DNA of 64,000 bases from Buchnera aphidicola (Sitobion avenae) (GTDB lineage Bacteria > Pseudomonadota > Gammaproteobacteria > Enterobacterales > Enterobacteriaceae), in assembly GCF_005082585.1 (NCBI RefSeq), contig NZ_CP034855.1, forward strand, positions 124,001 through 188,000. The letters run 5' to 3'. The notes under the pieces are model-generated. The model had not been told where the DNA came from. It saw only the letters and a program-made list of their open reading frames with translations, and did no database searches. How positions within the stretch are numbered: the first letter of the stretch is position 1; each line of letters opens with the position of its first letter. A program made the translations under genes and the position numbers. Shown piece after piece: positions 19,712 through 30,262 of this stretch.

Positions 19712-21001
19712 ATGAAAGTATGTATTTTTATAATTTTTTATATTTTTACTGGTATTTCTTACGTATTAGCTAAAGATAATCAAATAGATAATATTGTAGC
19801 TATTGTTAATGATCAAATTATATTAAGTAGTGATGTTGATAAAGTTCTTTTATTACTAAAAAAAGCAGGTAAAAATTTTAAAATACCTTTGCACAGTAAT
19901 TTTTTAAAAGAAAAAGTAATTCAAAAATTAATTGTAGATTCTTTAATATTACAAGAAGCACATAGAATGAATATTACAATTAATGAACAACAAATTAATA
20001 CTGTAATTAAAAATATTGCTTTGAAAAAAAATATTAGTTTTGATCAATTAAAAAATGATATTTTATTGCATGATCTTAAAAGTCGTTTTCATCATGATAA
20101 TTATATAAACAACATTAAAAAACTATTAAAAATTAAAATGACATCTGATTATGAGCTTCATAACCGTATTCATATTTCTGAACAAGAAGTCAACTTAGTT
20201 TTGAATAAACTATTGAAAAATAAAAAACAATCTCAAAAGATTAGTTTAAGCTATATTTTTCTGCCTTCTTTAAAAAAAGATTCTGAGATTATCATTAGTA
20301 AGAGAAAAAAAATAGCAGAAAATATGGTCAAAAAACTTCAACAAGGCTATGATTTTGAAAAATTATTTTTAGAATGTAAAAAAAATAAAAGCGTTTTTTT
20401 AGAAAAAAAAATATTTTGGATGCGTTATTCAGATATACAAAAAAATTTTTCTGATGTTGTGAATGTTTTCAAAAAAGGACAAATTTTAGGACCATTTTTA
20501 AAAAACAAAGGATTTTATATTTTAAAAGTAAATGATATTGTGAATAATGAAGAAGAAATTATAAATGAATTTTATGTTCAACATTGCTTAATAAAACCTT
20601 CTCTTATTTTAACAGATGAAGAATCAAAAAAGAATATTTTTAATATATATAAAAATATTAAAAAAGGAATGTATAGTTTTGATAATGCTGTTAAAAAATT
20701 ATCTCATGATTTTCATACATCTAATAAACATGGTGATTTAGGATGGATTTCAAAAGAATTTTTTAGTTCTAATATAGATAAAGAATTTTTATTTTTAAAT
20801 ACAAATCAAATTAGCAAGCCTATTAAATCTCCTTTTGGATGGCATATCTTTAAATTATTAGATAAACGTCAAACAGATAAATTTTATAATTTTCAAAAGC
20901 AAAAAGCTTATAATATTTTATTGAATCAAAAAATGATACTAGAAAAGCAGAATTGGATAAACGATCTTAAAAATAATGCTTATATAAAGATAATAAGATA
21001 A
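19712..21001 (+). CDS. surA: Periplasmic chaperone and peptidyl-prolyl isomerase SurA
   Basis: Escorts outer-membrane proteins through the periplasm. 429 residues, like E. coli (428). A signal peptide spans about residues 1-20 (hydrophobic FIIFYIFTGISYV, cleavage after VLA). The N-terminal chaperone domain (DNIVAIVNDQIILSSDVDKV ... LIVDSLILQEAHRM) is followed by two parvulin domains; the second (about 285-390) keeps CLIKPS, GDLGWIS and SPFGWHIFKLLD, whereas the first is diverged and Lys-rich. In E. coli pdxA separates surA from rsmA; here rsmA follows after 53 bp. Confidence 0.93.
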   Translation: MKVCIFIIFYIFTGISYVLAKDNQIDNIVAIVNDQIILSSDVDKVLLLLKKAGKNFKIPLHSNFLKEKVIQKLIVDSLILQEAHRMNITINEQQINTVIKNIALKKNISFDQLKNDILLHDLKSRFHHDNYINNIKKLLKIKMTSDYELHNRIHISEQEVNLVLNKLLKNKKQSQKISLSYIFLPSLKKDSEIIISKRKKIAENMVKKLQQGYDFEKLFLECKKNKSVFLEKKIFWMRYSDIQKNFSDVVNVFKKGQILGPFLKNKGFYILKVNDIVNNEEEIINEFYVQHCLIKPSLILTDEESKKNIFNIYKNIKKGMYSFDNAVKKLSHDFHTSNKHGDLGWISKEFFSSNIDKEFLFLNTNQISKPIKSPFGWHIFKLLDKRQTDKFYNFQKQKAYNILLNQKMILEKQNWINDLKNNAYIKIIR

Positions 21002-21054
21002 TAAGTATTTTTTTTCTGACAACATTCGAATATTAAAATATTAACTATGAATTT

Positions 21055-21867
21055 ATGATTATAAAAAATTTTAAAAAACATTATCCTCTTAAAAAGTATG
21101 GGCAAAATTTCCTTATAAATAAAAATATTATTCAAGATATTATTAAAATTATTAATCCAAAAAAAACACAAATATTAGTAGAAATCGGACCAGGATTAGC
21201 TGCATTAACAAAACCAATCTGTCAATTTTTAGAAAAATTGATTGTTATTGAAATAGATCTGAGTTTGTTGGATTTATTAAAAAAACGTTCTTTTTATTCA
21301 AAATTAATAGTTTTTCATCAAAATGTTTTGAATTTTAATTTTATAGATCTATTTCGCAAAAAAAATCAATTAATTCGTATTTTTGGAAACTTACCATATA
21401 ATATTTCTACATCATTAATAATATTTTTATTAAAACAGATTACAGTTATTCAAGATATGAATTTTATGTTACAGAAAGAAGTTGCTGAAAGATTGATTGC
21501 TATTCCTGGAAATAAATCTTATGGTCGTTTAAGTATCATATGTCAATATTACTGTAATGTTAAAATATTATTAAATGTTATACCTGAATATTTTCGACCT
21601 ATTCCCAAAGTGCATTCTGTTTTTATTAACTTAACTCCTCATCATGTTTCTCCTTATTTTGTTTATGATATAAAAATTTTATGTTATATCACAAAAAATG
21701 CTTTTCAGAATAGGAGAAAAACTGTACGAAACAGTTTAAAAAAATTCTTTTCAGAAAGAAGATTAATTCAATTAGACATTGATCCGAATTTAAGAGCTGA
21801 AAATATTTCTATTGCTCAATATTGTCGATTATCTAATTATTTATATAAAAAACTAAACAATTCTTAA
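21055..21867 (+). CDS. rsmA: 16S rRNA dimethyladenosine transferase (KsgA)
   Basis: Dimethylates two adjacent adenosines (A1518, A1519) in the 3' hairpin of 16S rRNA, a late 30S maturation check. 270 residues, with the SAM-binding VEIGPGLAALT (about residue 45) and catalytic GNLPYNIST motif, then MLQKEVAERL, KVHSVFI and AFQNRRKTVRNSL. The ATG at 21055 gives an N-terminus colinear with E. coli (KKYGQNFL). It lies between surA and apaH; the E. coli neighbours pdxA and apaG are missing. Confidence 0.95.
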   Translation: MIIKNFKKHYPLKKYGQNFLINKNIIQDIIKIINPKKTQILVEIGPGLAALTKPICQFLEKLIVIEIDLSLLDLLKKRSFYSKLIVFHQNVLNFNFIDLFRKKNQLIRIFGNLPYNISTSLIIFLLKQITVIQDMNFMLQKEVAERLIAIPGNKSYGRLSIICQYYCNVKILLNVIPEYFRPIPKVHSVFINLTPHHVSPYFVYDIKILCYITKNAFQNRRKTVRNSLKKFFSERRLIQLDIDPNLRAENISIAQYCRLSNYLYKKLNNS

Positions 21868-21916
21868 AAAATTAATTTTTTAATATTTTTATATTAATCA
21901 CAAGAGGTTATGACAT

Positions 21917-22732
21917 ATGAGTACTTATTTTATAAGTGATATACATGGTTGTTATAAAGAGTTGAAAATCCTTTTAGAAAAATCATGCTTTAATGATCAA
22001 AAAGATTATTTATGGATCGCTGGTGATTTAGTATCTAGAGGTCCTGATTCACTTAGTGTGTTAAGATATCTTTATTCATTAAAAAATAGAGTTCAAATAG
22101 TTCTAGGAAATCATGATATAAATTTAATTGCAGTATATTCTGGTATAAAAAAAAATAAAAAAGAAAACTACTTTGATGAATTTCTCGTTTCGTCAGATAG
22201 TTTAAAACTGATAAATTGGCTTCGTCGTCAATCTATTTTAAAAATTGACGAAAAACGAAAAATTATTATGTCTCATGCAGGAATTAGCCCACAATGGGAT
22301 ATTAATACAGCTAAAGTTTGTGCACTAGAAATTGAAGATTGTTTATCTAATATAAATTATTCTTTATTTTTAAAATCTATGTATAATAATAGTATAAATT
22401 TCTGGACATTAGATTTAAATCAATTAGATAGATTACGATATTCTATAAATTCTTTCACAAGAATGAGATATTGTTATCCAGATGGTAGATTAAATATGTT
22501 TTGTAAAAAATCACCGAATTTTGTTCAATATCCTTTGCGCCCATGGTTTTTAATGCCATCGAATATTTCAAAAATTTATTCTATTTTTTTTGGACACTGG
22601 TCTTCTTTAAAAGGAAGTTATATACCTAAACCTTTTTTTTCATTAGATTCTGGTTGCTGTTGGGGAGGAGAATTAACTATGTTGCGATGGGAAGATAAAA
22701 AATGGTTTTCACAACCTTTTTTATCAAAATAA
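21917..22732 (+). CDS. apaH: Symmetrical diadenosine tetraphosphatase
   Basis: Hydrolyses Ap4A to two ADP; in E. coli it also removes Np4 caps from RNA 5' ends. 271 residues, slightly shorter than the 280 of E. coli at the C-terminus. Metallophosphatase motifs are present in order: SDIHGCYKEL, GDLVSRGP, LGNHD and MSHAGISPQWD, with the ApaH-specific FTRMRYC and SLDSGCCWGGELTMLRWEDK. AGAGG is 9 nt before ATG 21917. It converges on folA with a 22-bp gap. Confidence 0.95.
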   Translation: MSTYFISDIHGCYKELKILLEKSCFNDQKDYLWIAGDLVSRGPDSLSVLRYLYSLKNRVQIVLGNHDINLIAVYSGIKKNKKENYFDEFLVSSDSLKLINWLRRQSILKIDEKRKIIMSHAGISPQWDINTAKVCALEIEDCLSNINYSLFLKSMYNNSINFWTLDLNQLDRLRYSINSFTRMRYCYPDGRLNMFCKKSPNFVQYPLRPWFLMPSNISKIYSIFFGHWSSLKGSYIPKPFFSLDSGCCWGGELTMLRWEDKKWFSQPFLSK

Positions 22733-22754
22733 TTTAAATGAATTATGTATTTTT

Positions 22755-23237
22755 TTATCTAGATAGAATTTCAAAAGAATAATTATATGGGTTTTTTATG
22801 TTTTTTATATTTTTTTTCTTAAATAATATTTTCCAATCTGGATATAATGTATACTCAGGGAAATAAGAATCACCAGTAATATCAATATCTATATGAGTTA
22901 AATATAATTTATTAGCATAAAACAGCATTTTTTTGTATATTTTAGACCCTCCAATAACCATAATTTCTTGACTATTTTTTGCTGAGATAATTGCATTAGA
23001 TATTGAGTTAGCCCAAATTATACCTTCTATTTTAATTTCATTACTACTGATTACTATATTTTTACGCATAGGTAAAGGTTTTTTAATAGATTCCCAAGTT
23101 AAACGACCCATAATTACACTTTTATTTATTGTATTTTTTTTGAACCATTTTAAATCTTCGGGAAGATACCAAGGTATTTTATTATTATGTCCAATAACTA
23201 AGTTGTTAGAAATCGCTGCAATTAAACTTATATTCAT
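22755..23237 (-). CDS. folA: Dihydrofolate reductase
   Basis: Reduces dihydrofolate to tetrahydrofolate with NADPH, feeding thymidylate and one-carbon metabolism. 160 residues, one more than E. coli. IAAISNNLVIGHNNKIPWYL, LPEDLKWFKKNT with the catalytic Asp near position 27, NKSVIMGRLTWESI and the nucleotide-binding EIMVIGGSKIYK are all in place. It is separated from carB upstream by 97 bp. Confidence 0.95.
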   Translation of the reverse strand: MNISLIAAISNNLVIGHNNKIPWYLPEDLKWFKKNTINKSVIMGRLTWESIKKPLPMRKNIVISSNEIKIEGIIWANSISNAIISAKNSQEIMVIGGSKIYKKMLFYANKLYLTHIDIDITGDSYFPEYTLYPDWKILFKKKNIKNIKNPYNYSFEILSR

Positions 23238-23334
23238 ATTAAAATAAAAAGCCTCTATATGAATTATAAATATGTTTTACAACATATTTATAAAAATTTA
23301 TTTAATGTAAATGTTAGTGTATTTTTTTATAAAA

Positions 23335-26300
23335 TTATTTTATTTTTTCATGTATCTCTTGAAGAGATTGAACATTTTTTTTTGGGTTTTCATTTAAGGC
23401 CATAACAGTTGCGAAAGCTCCATTAACTGTTGTATCATAGTGTACTTTATATTGAAGAGCACTACGACATATTAATTTTGAATCCTTTACTCCTTGATTG
23501 CAGGATGTAGTATTAACAATATAAGCATATTCTCCATTTTTTAAACGATCTTGTATATGAGGACGTCCTTCATGTACTTTGTTAACTAGTCTAGATAAAA
23601 TTCCAGATTTCTTTAAAGCTCTAGATGTGCCTTTAGTTGCGTCTATTTCAAATCCTAGTTTCTGCAATTTCACTGCTAAATTTATAATCTTATTTTTATC
23701 TTCATTTCTTACTGAAAGAAGAATACGACCTGATTTTTTCATGTTCGTATGAGCTCCTAACATTGCTTTAGAAAAAGCTTCTGAAAAGTTTTTTCCAATA
23801 CCCATTACCTCTCCTGTAGAACGCATTTCTGGACCTAGTATAGGATCAACACCTTGAAATTTATCAAATGGAAGAACGGCCTCTTTTACTGAAAAATAAG
23901 GTGGAACTATTTCTTTGATAAAACCTTGTTCTAATAATGTTTTTCCGCACATTACTCGAACAGAAATTTTTGCTAATGCGAGACCTGTTGCTTTGGAAAC
24001 AAAAGGAACTGTTCGTGCCGCTCTTGGATTGACTTCAATAATGTAGATTTTATTTTTCTTAATAGCAAATTGCACATTCATTAGACCCCTAACAGATAAT
24101 TCAAAGGCTAGTTTTGTGACTTGTTTTCTGATTTCATTTTGAACTTTGTTCGTTAAAGTGTATGCGGGTAATGAACATGCAGAATCACCAGAATGAACTC
24201 CAGCTTGCTCAATATGTTCCATAATCCCTCCTATTAACACTGTTTCTCCATCGCATACAGCATCTACATCTACTTCTGTGGCATAATCTAAATATTGATC
24301 TAATAAAATAGGTGTTGTGTTTTTTATTTTTAATGTTGTTTTAAAATAATTTTCTAAACCATATGGTTCATAGACAATTTCCATAGCTCTACCACCTAAA
24401 ACATAAGACGGTCGTACCATAATCGGATATCCAATTATTTGAGCTTTTTTATATGCTTCATCTAAAGTTAAGACAGTGGCATTCAAAGGTTGTTGTAATT
24501 TTAATTTAGAAACAGTTTTTTGAAAACGATGACGATCTTCTGCTCTATCAATAGCATCTGGACTTGTTCCTATTATAGGAACACCTTCTTTTTCAAATTG
24601 ACGTGCTAATTTTAAAGGAGTTTGGCCTCCATATTGAATAATAATTCCCTTAGGTTTTTCTATTCTGACTATTTCTAAAACGTTTTCTAATGTGATTGGT
24701 TCAAAATACAACCTATCTGAAATATCGTAATCAGTAGATACTGTTTCTGGATTGCAGTTTATCATAATTGCTTCAAAACCATCTTCTCTTAAAGCCTGAG
24801 CAGCATGTACACAGCAATAGTCAAATTCTATACCTTGTCCTATTCTATTAGGACCACCACCTAATATTATAATTTTTTTATGATTTTTATTTGGATGTGA
24901 TTCACATTCGTCTTCCCATGTTGAATACATGTATGCTGTTTCAGTTGAAAATTCAGCTGAACAAGTATCAATTCTTTTATAAACAGGATGCAAATTTAAT
25001 TTATAACGTAATTTTCTTATTTCACTTTCATTTTTTTGAGTAAGCATTGCAATGCGTTGATCAGAAAAACCTTTCCTTTTAATAAAATAAAAGAAGTCAT
25101 ATTTTAATCCAATAAATCCTGTTTTTATAATTTTTTGTTCTAAAAGAATAATTTCTTCAATTTGAGTAAGAAACCAGGGATCAATTAATGTTAAATCAAA
25201 TACATCATTTACAGACATGCCAGCTCGAAATGCATCACCTATATACCAGATACGTTCAGAACCAGCATCTTTTAATTCATATCTAATTTTAATTAAATAA
25301 TCTGGATCAAGACAAGATATTTTAGAATCAAAGCCACTAACACCTATCTCTAAGCCACGAATTGCTTTTTGTATAGATTCTTGGAAAGTACGACCTATTG
25401 CCATTACTTCTCCAACAGATTTCATTTGTGTAGTCAGCCTATCATCACATCCTGGAAATTTTTCAAAATTAAATCTAGGAATTTTAGTTACTATATAATC
25501 TATTGACGGTTCAAATGATGCTGTAGTATTCATCCCTGTAATATCATTTGCAAGTTCATCTAACGTATATCCAACAGCTAATTTAGCTGCAATTTTTGCA
25601 ATAGGGAATCCTGTAGCTTTAGATGCTAAAGCAGAAGAACGAGATACTCTAGGATTCATTTCAATGACAATCATTCGACCGTTTTTTGGATTAATTGCAA
25701 ATTGTACATTAGATCCACCTGTTTCTACACCTATTTCTCTTAAAATTGACATAGATGCATTTCTCATTAATTGATATTCTTTATCAGTAAGAGTTTGTGC
25801 GGGTGCAACAGTAATTGAATCTCCTGTATGAATACCCATAGGATCTAAATTTTCAATTGAACAAACTATAATACAATTATCATTTTTATCTCGTACAACT
25901 TCCATTTCATATTCTTTCCAACCAATAAGTGATTCATCGATTAAAAGTTCTGTGCTGGGAGATAACTTAAGCCCTCTTTCACATATTTCTTCAAATTCTT
26001 CATGATTATAAGCAATTCCTCCTCCATGTCCACCCATAGTAAAAGAAGGGCGAATAATACATGGAAAACCTACACTTTTTAAAACTAAAAAAGCTTCTTG
26101 AATATTATGTGCAATACCACATTTTGCAGTTTCTAAATTTAATTTTCTCATCGAATATTCAAATAGTTTTCTATTTTCAGCTTTTTTAATTGCATCAACT
26201 GTTGCGCCTATTATTTTGATACCATAGGCATCTAAGATGCCTTTATCATCTAATTCTAAAGCACAGTTTAACGCTGTTTGACCTCCCATCGTTGGAAGTA

Positions 26301-26556
26301 GTGCATCTGGTTTTTCTTTTTGAATAATTTTTTCTATTACTTCCCAATGAATTGGTTCAATATATGTAGCATCAGCCATGCAAGGATCTGTCATGATGGT
26401 TGCAGGATTAGAATTTACAAGGATTATTTTATAACCTTCTTCTTTTAAGGCTTTACAAGCCTGTGCGCCTGAATAGTCAAATTCACATGCTTGTCCAATT
26501 ATTATTGGACCTGCACCGAGAATTAAGATTGATTTTATATCAGTAGATTTAGGCAT
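23335..26556 (-). CDS. carB: Carbamoyl-phosphate synthase large subunit
   Basis: Forms carbamoyl phosphate from ammonia (delivered by CarA), bicarbonate and two ATP, for arginine and pyrimidine synthesis. 1073 residues, exactly E. coli length, with two ATP-grasp halves: first [19 protein letters not shown] ... [14 protein letters not shown] ... [19 protein letters not shown], second [17 protein letters not shown] ... [15 protein letters not shown] ... [18 protein letters not shown]. The C-terminal MGS-like allosteric domain (about 935-1073, including [13 protein letters not shown]) is retained, so ornithine/UMP control may persist. It follows carA by 17 bp. Confidence 0.97.
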   Translation of the reverse strand: MPKSTDIKSILILGAGPIIIGQACEFDYSGAQACKALKEEGYKIILVNSNPATIMTDPCMADATYIEPIHWEVIEKIIQKEKPDALLPTMGGQTALNCALELDDKGILDAYGIKIIGATVDAIKKAENRKLFEYSMRKLNLETAKCGIAHNIQEAFLVLKSVGFPCIIRPSFTMGGHGGGIAYNHEEFEEICERGLKLSPSTELLIDESLIGWKEYEMEVVRDKNDNCIIVCSIENLDPMGIHTGDSITVAPAQTLTDKEYQLMRNASMSILREIGVETGGSNVQFAINPKNGRMIVIEMNPRVSRSSALASKATGFPIAKIAAKLAVGYTLDELANDITGMNTTASFEPSIDYIVTKIPRFNFEKFPGCDDRLTTQMKSVGEVMAIGRTFQESIQKAIRGLEIGVSGFDSKISCLDPDYLIKIRYELKDAGSERIWYIGDAFRAGMSVNDVFDLTLIDPWFLTQIEEIILLEQKIIKTGFIGLKYDFFYFIKRKGFSDQRIAMLTQKNESEIRKLRYKLNLHPVYKRIDTCSAEFSTETAYMYSTWEDECESHPNKNHKKIIILGGGPNRIGQGIEFDYCCVHAAQALREDGFEAIMINCNPETVSTDYDISDRLYFEPITLENVLEIVRIEKPKGIIIQYGGQTPLKLARQFEKEGVPIIGTSPDAIDRAEDRHRFQKTVSKLKLQQPLNATVLTLDEAYKKAQIIGYPIMVRPSYVLGGRAMEIVYEPYGLENYFKTTLKIKNTTPILLDQYLDYATEVDVDAVCDGETVLIGGIMEHIEQAGVHSGDSACSLPAYTLTNKVQNEIRKQVTKLAFELSVRGLMNVQFAIKKNKIYIIEVNPRAARTVPFVSKATGLALAKISVRVMCGKTLLEQGFIKEIVPPYFSVKEAVLPFDKFQGVDPILGPEMRSTGEVMGIGKNFSEAFSKAMLGAHTNMKKSGRILLSVRNEDKNKIINLAVKLQKLGFEIDATKGTSRALKKSGILSRLVNKVHEGRPHIQDRLKNGEYAYIVNTTSCNQGVKDSKLICRSALQYKVHYDTTVNGAFATVMALNENPKKNVQSLQEIHEKIK

Positions 26557-26573
26557 TTTTTTTCTCTAATTAA

Positions 26574-27722
26574 TTACTGAGTTCTAGTTTTTTCGTAGGC
26601 GATTAATTTAATAAAAGTATCAAATAAAGATGAAGCGTCATGTGGTCCAGGACTTGCTTCTGGATGACCTTGAAAACTAAAAGCCGATTTATTAGTTAAA
26701 GACAGTCCTTGTAATGTTCCATCAAAAAGAGAACTATGTGTAATTTCTATATTGTTTGGAAGGTTTTTAATATCTACAGTAAAACTGTGATTTTGAGATG
26801 TAATTATAACTCGGTTGTTTTTAATTTCTTTTACAGGATGGTTGCCTCCATGATGTCCAAATTTCATTTTTATAATTTCAGCTCCGACAGCTAAAGCTAA
26901 TAGTTGGTGCCCTAAACATATTCCAAAAATAGGAATATTAGTTTTTAAAAAATATCGAATTGCATCAATAGCATAATGACAAGGTCTTGGATCACCTGGT
27001 CCGTTCGATAAAAAAATTCCATCTGGAGATAAATTTAATACTGTTTTTGGATCAGTTGTAGCAGGGACAATAGTTAAATAACATCCCCTATCTACAAGCA
27101 TACGAAGTATATTTCTTTTGACTCCAAAATCATATACGACAACATGAAATAAAAGTTTTTCTTTTTCAATAGAAACAAATTTGTTTTTATTCAAAGAAAA
27201 ACTTCCTTGGCTCCAATTATAAATAGATTGAGTAGAAACTTTTTTTGCTAAATCTAAACCTTGTAAACTCATAAAGTTTTTAGCTTTATTATGTCCTATA
27301 GTATAATTTTCTTTTTTATCTTCTATAATACATCCGTTTTGTGAACCTTTTGTACGCAAAATACGTGTTAACTTTCTAGTATCAATATCAGATATTGCTA
27401 TAATATTATTTTCTTTTAAGTAACAAGAAAAACTTTTTTTATTTCTGTAATTACTTGCAATGAGTGATAGATCACGGATGATGAGGCCTTTTATATAAAT
27501 TTTAGATGATTCTTCATCATCTAGATTGCTTCCAACATTACCAATATGAGGATAAGTTAATGTTACAATTTGATGTGAATAAGATGGATCAGTGATTATT
27601 TCTTGATAACCAGTTATTGATGTATTAAAAACAACTTCTCCTACAGTTATTCCTTTAGCTCCAATAGCTCGTCCGTGAAATCTAGTTCCATCTTCTAAAA
27701 CTAGTATTGCTGATTGGCTCAA
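26574..27722 (-). CDS. carA: Carbamoyl-phosphate synthase small subunit (TTG start)
   Basis: Glutaminase subunit that hydrolyses glutamine and passes ammonia to CarB. Taking TTG 27722 as start gives 382 residues, the E. coli length, beginning [22 protein letters not shown]. coli carA, as I recall, also starts with UUG. GGAGG lies 5 nt before this TTG, and the ATG four codons upstream overlaps that site, so it cannot use it. The class I glutamine amidotransferase triad is visible: Cys in [12 protein letters not shown], then His and Glu in [13 protein letters not shown]. carB follows immediately; dapB is 220 bp upstream. Confidence 0.94.
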   Translation of the reverse strand: MSQSAILVLEDGTRFHGRAIGAKGITVGEVVFNTSITGYQEIITDPSYSHQIVTLTYPHIGNVGSNLDDEESSKIYIKGLIIRDLSLIASNYRNKKSFSCYLKENNIIAISDIDTRKLTRILRTKGSQNGCIIEDKKENYTIGHNKAKNFMSLQGLDLAKKVSTQSIYNWSQGSFSLNKNKFVSIEKEKLLFHVVVYDFGVKRNILRMLVDRGCYLTIVPATTDPKTVLNLSPDGIFLSNGPGDPRPCHYAIDAIRYFLKTNIPIFGICLGHQLLALAVGAEIIKMKFGHHGGNHPVKEIKNNRVIITSQNHSFTVDIKNLPNNIEITHSSLFDGTLQGLSLTNKSAFSFQGHPEASPGPHDASSLFDTFIKLIAYEKTRTQ

Positions 27723-27942
27723 AACACCCTCCATAAAAAATATTTTTTTTACATAAATTGTTATTGCTATTGTATTAATTAAATTTTATTTTAACTAAAA
27801 TTAATATTTTTGTCTATTATCATGATGCATATTTGTACATTCTTAAAAATAATATATTGCATTTAATTATATATATTTTAATTATTGGTTTATCTTATAT
27901 ATAATTAATACTATTAATAAATTAATTTAAATGGCCTGATTA

Positions 27943-28752
27943 TTAAAATGATAGTACATCTGTCATATCAAATAGACCTGTATTTTTTTGATGAATCCAT
28001 AACGCCGCTTGTATAGCACCTTGAGCAAAAGATATTCTATTAGATGCAGTGTGAGTAATTTTAATTTCTTCACCAGAATTGGAAAACATAACAGTATGTT
28101 TTCCGACAATATTACCTGCTCGTACAATAGAAAACCCAATTTTTTTTGCTTCTCTAATTCCAGTTATTCCTTTTTTATAATATATTGAATGTTTATTTAA
28201 ATCCCAATTCATTACTTTTGATATCACTTCTCCTAGTGCCAAAGCTGTACCTGAAGGAGCATCTATTTTATTACGATGATGATATTCCATAATATCAATA
28301 TCAGAATTTTTGCCTATAATTTGAGTGGTTTTTTTAATCAACTGAAATAGTACATTGATTCCTATGCTAAAATTAGACGCCATAATTATAGAAATTTTTT
28401 GAGAAGATGATTTTATGATATTAATTTCTTCTTTTGTAAATCCAGTGGTACCAATAACAATATTTTTTTTAAAGTTATGACAATATTGTAAATAAGTTAA
28501 TGTACTACTAGGTTTTGTAAAATCAATTAAAACATCAAAATTATTTTGTTTTATATTTAATTGATCGCTAATAAGTATACCTATATTCCCTATTCCAAGA
28601 ATTTTCCCAACATCCTTTCCAATTAATTCATGATTTTTTTTTACTAAGGCTGCCGTTAAATATGTATGTTCATTTTTTTGTATTTCTTTAATAAGTGTTT
28701 TACCCATGCGGCCCATTGGTCCAGTAATTGCAATGCGGGTTTTTTTATTCAT
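27943..28752 (-). CDS. dapB: 4-hydroxy-tetrahydrodipicolinate reductase
   Basis: NAD(P)H-dependent reductase of the lysine and diaminopimelate pathway. 269 residues (273 in E. coli). The Rossmann motif GPMGRMGKTLI, the FTKPSSTLTYLQYC segment, IGTTGF and the catalytic EYHHRNKIDAPSGTALALGE are intact. The start overlaps the ispH 3' end by 8 bp, indicating coupling. In E. coli the order is also dapB-carA-carB. Confidence 0.95.
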   Translation of the reverse strand: MNKKTRIAITGPMGRMGKTLIKEIQKNEHTYLTAALVKKNHELIGKDVGKILGIGNIGILISDQLNIKQNNFDVLIDFTKPSSTLTYLQYCHNFKKNIVIGTTGFTKEEINIIKSSSQKISIIMASNFSIGINVLFQLIKKTTQIIGKNSDIDIMEYHHRNKIDAPSGTALALGEVISKVMNWDLNKHSIYYKKGITGIREAKKIGFSIVRAGNIVGKHTVMFSNSGEEIKITHTASNRISFAQGAIQAALWIHQKNTGLFDMTDVLSF

Positions 28753-29716
28753 TTTTTGTGTCCGTATTATCTGAAATTATTTTAATATTTAATAGTTTTT
28801 TGGGAATTTTAAAAACTTTTTTTTCTCTAATGCCTATCATTTCTATTGGTTTATTAGCACCTATTTTTTGCAAATACTGTACAACTTCCGTTATTAATAT
28901 TTCTGGTGCAGAAGCACCAGCTGTAACACCAATATAATTCACATTTTTCAACCATTTTTTTTTGATATCAACAAAAGAATTAATTAGTTTCGTAAATGTA
29001 CCCGTTTCGTTTCCTAATTCCGCAAGACGATTAGAATTAGAGGAATTTTTAGAACCTATCACAAGTATTATATCGGCTATTTTAGATAATTGGTGAACTG
29101 CTGTTTGACGATTAGTTGTCGCATAACATATATCTTCTTTATTAGGACCGGAAATATTCGGAAATTTATTTTTTAAAGCAGAAATAATATTTTTTGTATT
29201 AGCAACAGATAAAGTAGTTTGCGTCACATAATTCAATTTATTACTGTTTTTAACAGATAAATTATTTACGTCTTCTATAGATTCAACAAGATATATTTTT
29301 CCATTTTTGTTATTGTATTGACCCATAGTTCCTTCTACTTCAGGATGTCCTTGATGACCAATAAGAATTGTTTCTATTCCCTTTTTACTGGATTTTGATA
29401 CTTCCATATGTACTTTTTCTACTAATGGACAAGTGGCATTTAATATAATCAATTTTTTTTTTATAGATTCTTGTACAATTTTTTTTGATACACCATGTGC
29501 AGAAAAAATGACTATTGAATAATTGGGGATTTGTGAGATTTTTTCAACAAAAATAACTCCTTTTTTGCGTAATGTATTAACAACATGTTGATTATGTACA
29601 AGTTCATGTCTGATATAAATTTTTGTTTTGTAAATCTTCAATGCATGTTCAACTATTGAAATGGCTCTTTTAACGCCAGCGCAAAAACCTCGAGGATTAG
29701 TCAATATAATATTCAG
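28745..29716 (-). CDS. ispH: 4-hydroxy-3-methylbut-2-enyl diphosphate reductase (possible CTG start)
   Basis: Last step of the MEP isoprenoid pathway, giving IPP and DMAPP; a [4Fe-4S] enzyme. The three cluster cysteines are present (GFCAGV, ATCPLV, DICYAT), as are GHQGHPEVEGTMGQY, SKNSSNSNRL and VTAGASAPE. No ATG fits the 5' end. The codon aligned with the E. coli start Met is CTG (29714-29716), with GGAG 9 nt upstream. A TTG at 29731 in the same frame overlaps that GGAG and is less likely. From CTG the protein has 323 residues; its C-terminus is slightly longer than in E. coli. It overlaps dapB by 8 bp and follows lspA; E. coli fkpB between them is missing. Confidence 0.93.
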   Translation of the reverse strand: MNIILTNPRGFCAGVKRAISIVEHALKIYKTKIYIRHELVHNQHVVNTLRKKGVIFVEKISQIPNYSIVIFSAHGVSKKIVQESIKKKLIILNATCPLVEKVHMEVSKSSKKGIETILIGHQGHPEVEGTMGQYNNKNGKIYLVESIEDVNNLSVKNSNKLNYVTQTTLSVANTKNIISALKNKFPNISGPNKEDICYATTNRQTAVHQLSKIADIILVIGSKNSSNSNRLAELGNETGTFTKLINSFVDIKKKWLKNVNYIGVTAGASAPEILITEVVQYLQKIGANKPIEMIGIREKKVFKIPKKLLNIKIISDNTDTKNE

Positions 29717-29785
29717 TGTTATGATCTCCAAAATATATATGATAGTATTGAGTTAATAGTATACAGATTACTTAAATTTTTACAT

Positions 29786-30262
29786 TTAATAATTTGTTCG
29801 TACAAGTATAATAATCCCTAAAAAAATACTACAATCAGCTATGTTAAATGTAGCAAAGTGCCAATTATGAATATGTAGATCAATAAAATCTATTACAAAT
29901 CCATAAATAATTCGATTTATTAAATTTCCTATTGCACCTGCGATAATAAAAGAATAAGCTATTATTTTTTTTATTTCTTTGTTGTTTGATTTTATGATAA
30001 TTCTTGTTGCTATTAGTATAGTAAGAATACTGACAATTGATAAAAACCATATTTCCCATCCTCGTTGTTGAGATAAAAGACTAAATGCAGCGCCGTAATT
30101 ATGTATATGAAACAAATTTAATATTGAAAAAATTTTTTTTGTTTCATAAAGTTGAATATATTTTGTAATCCAATATTTACTAGATATGTCTAGAATAAGC
30201 ATAAAAATTATTATAGTCACACAAATCCATTTTTTTGATTTTTTAAAATGTCGATTTTTCAT
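29786..30262 (-). CDS. lspA: Lipoprotein signal peptidase (signal peptidase II)
   Basis: Aspartyl protease that removes signal peptides from prolipoproteins in the inner membrane. 158 residues with four hydrophobic segments. Catalytic aspartates are present in VIDFIDLHIHNWHFATFNIADCSIF, and the Asn-Arg of GNLINRIIYG is kept. ATG overlaps the ileS stop by one base (TAATG), as expected for translational coupling in the ribF-ileS-lspA-ispH operon. Confidence 0.94.
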   Translation of the reverse strand: MKNRHFKKSKKWICVTIIIFMLILDISSKYWITKYIQLYETKKIFSILNLFHIHNYGAAFSLLSQQRGWEIWFLSIVSILTILIATRIIIKSNNKEIKKIIAYSFIIAGAIGNLINRIIYGFVIDFIDLHIHNWHFATFNIADCSIFLGIIILVRTNY

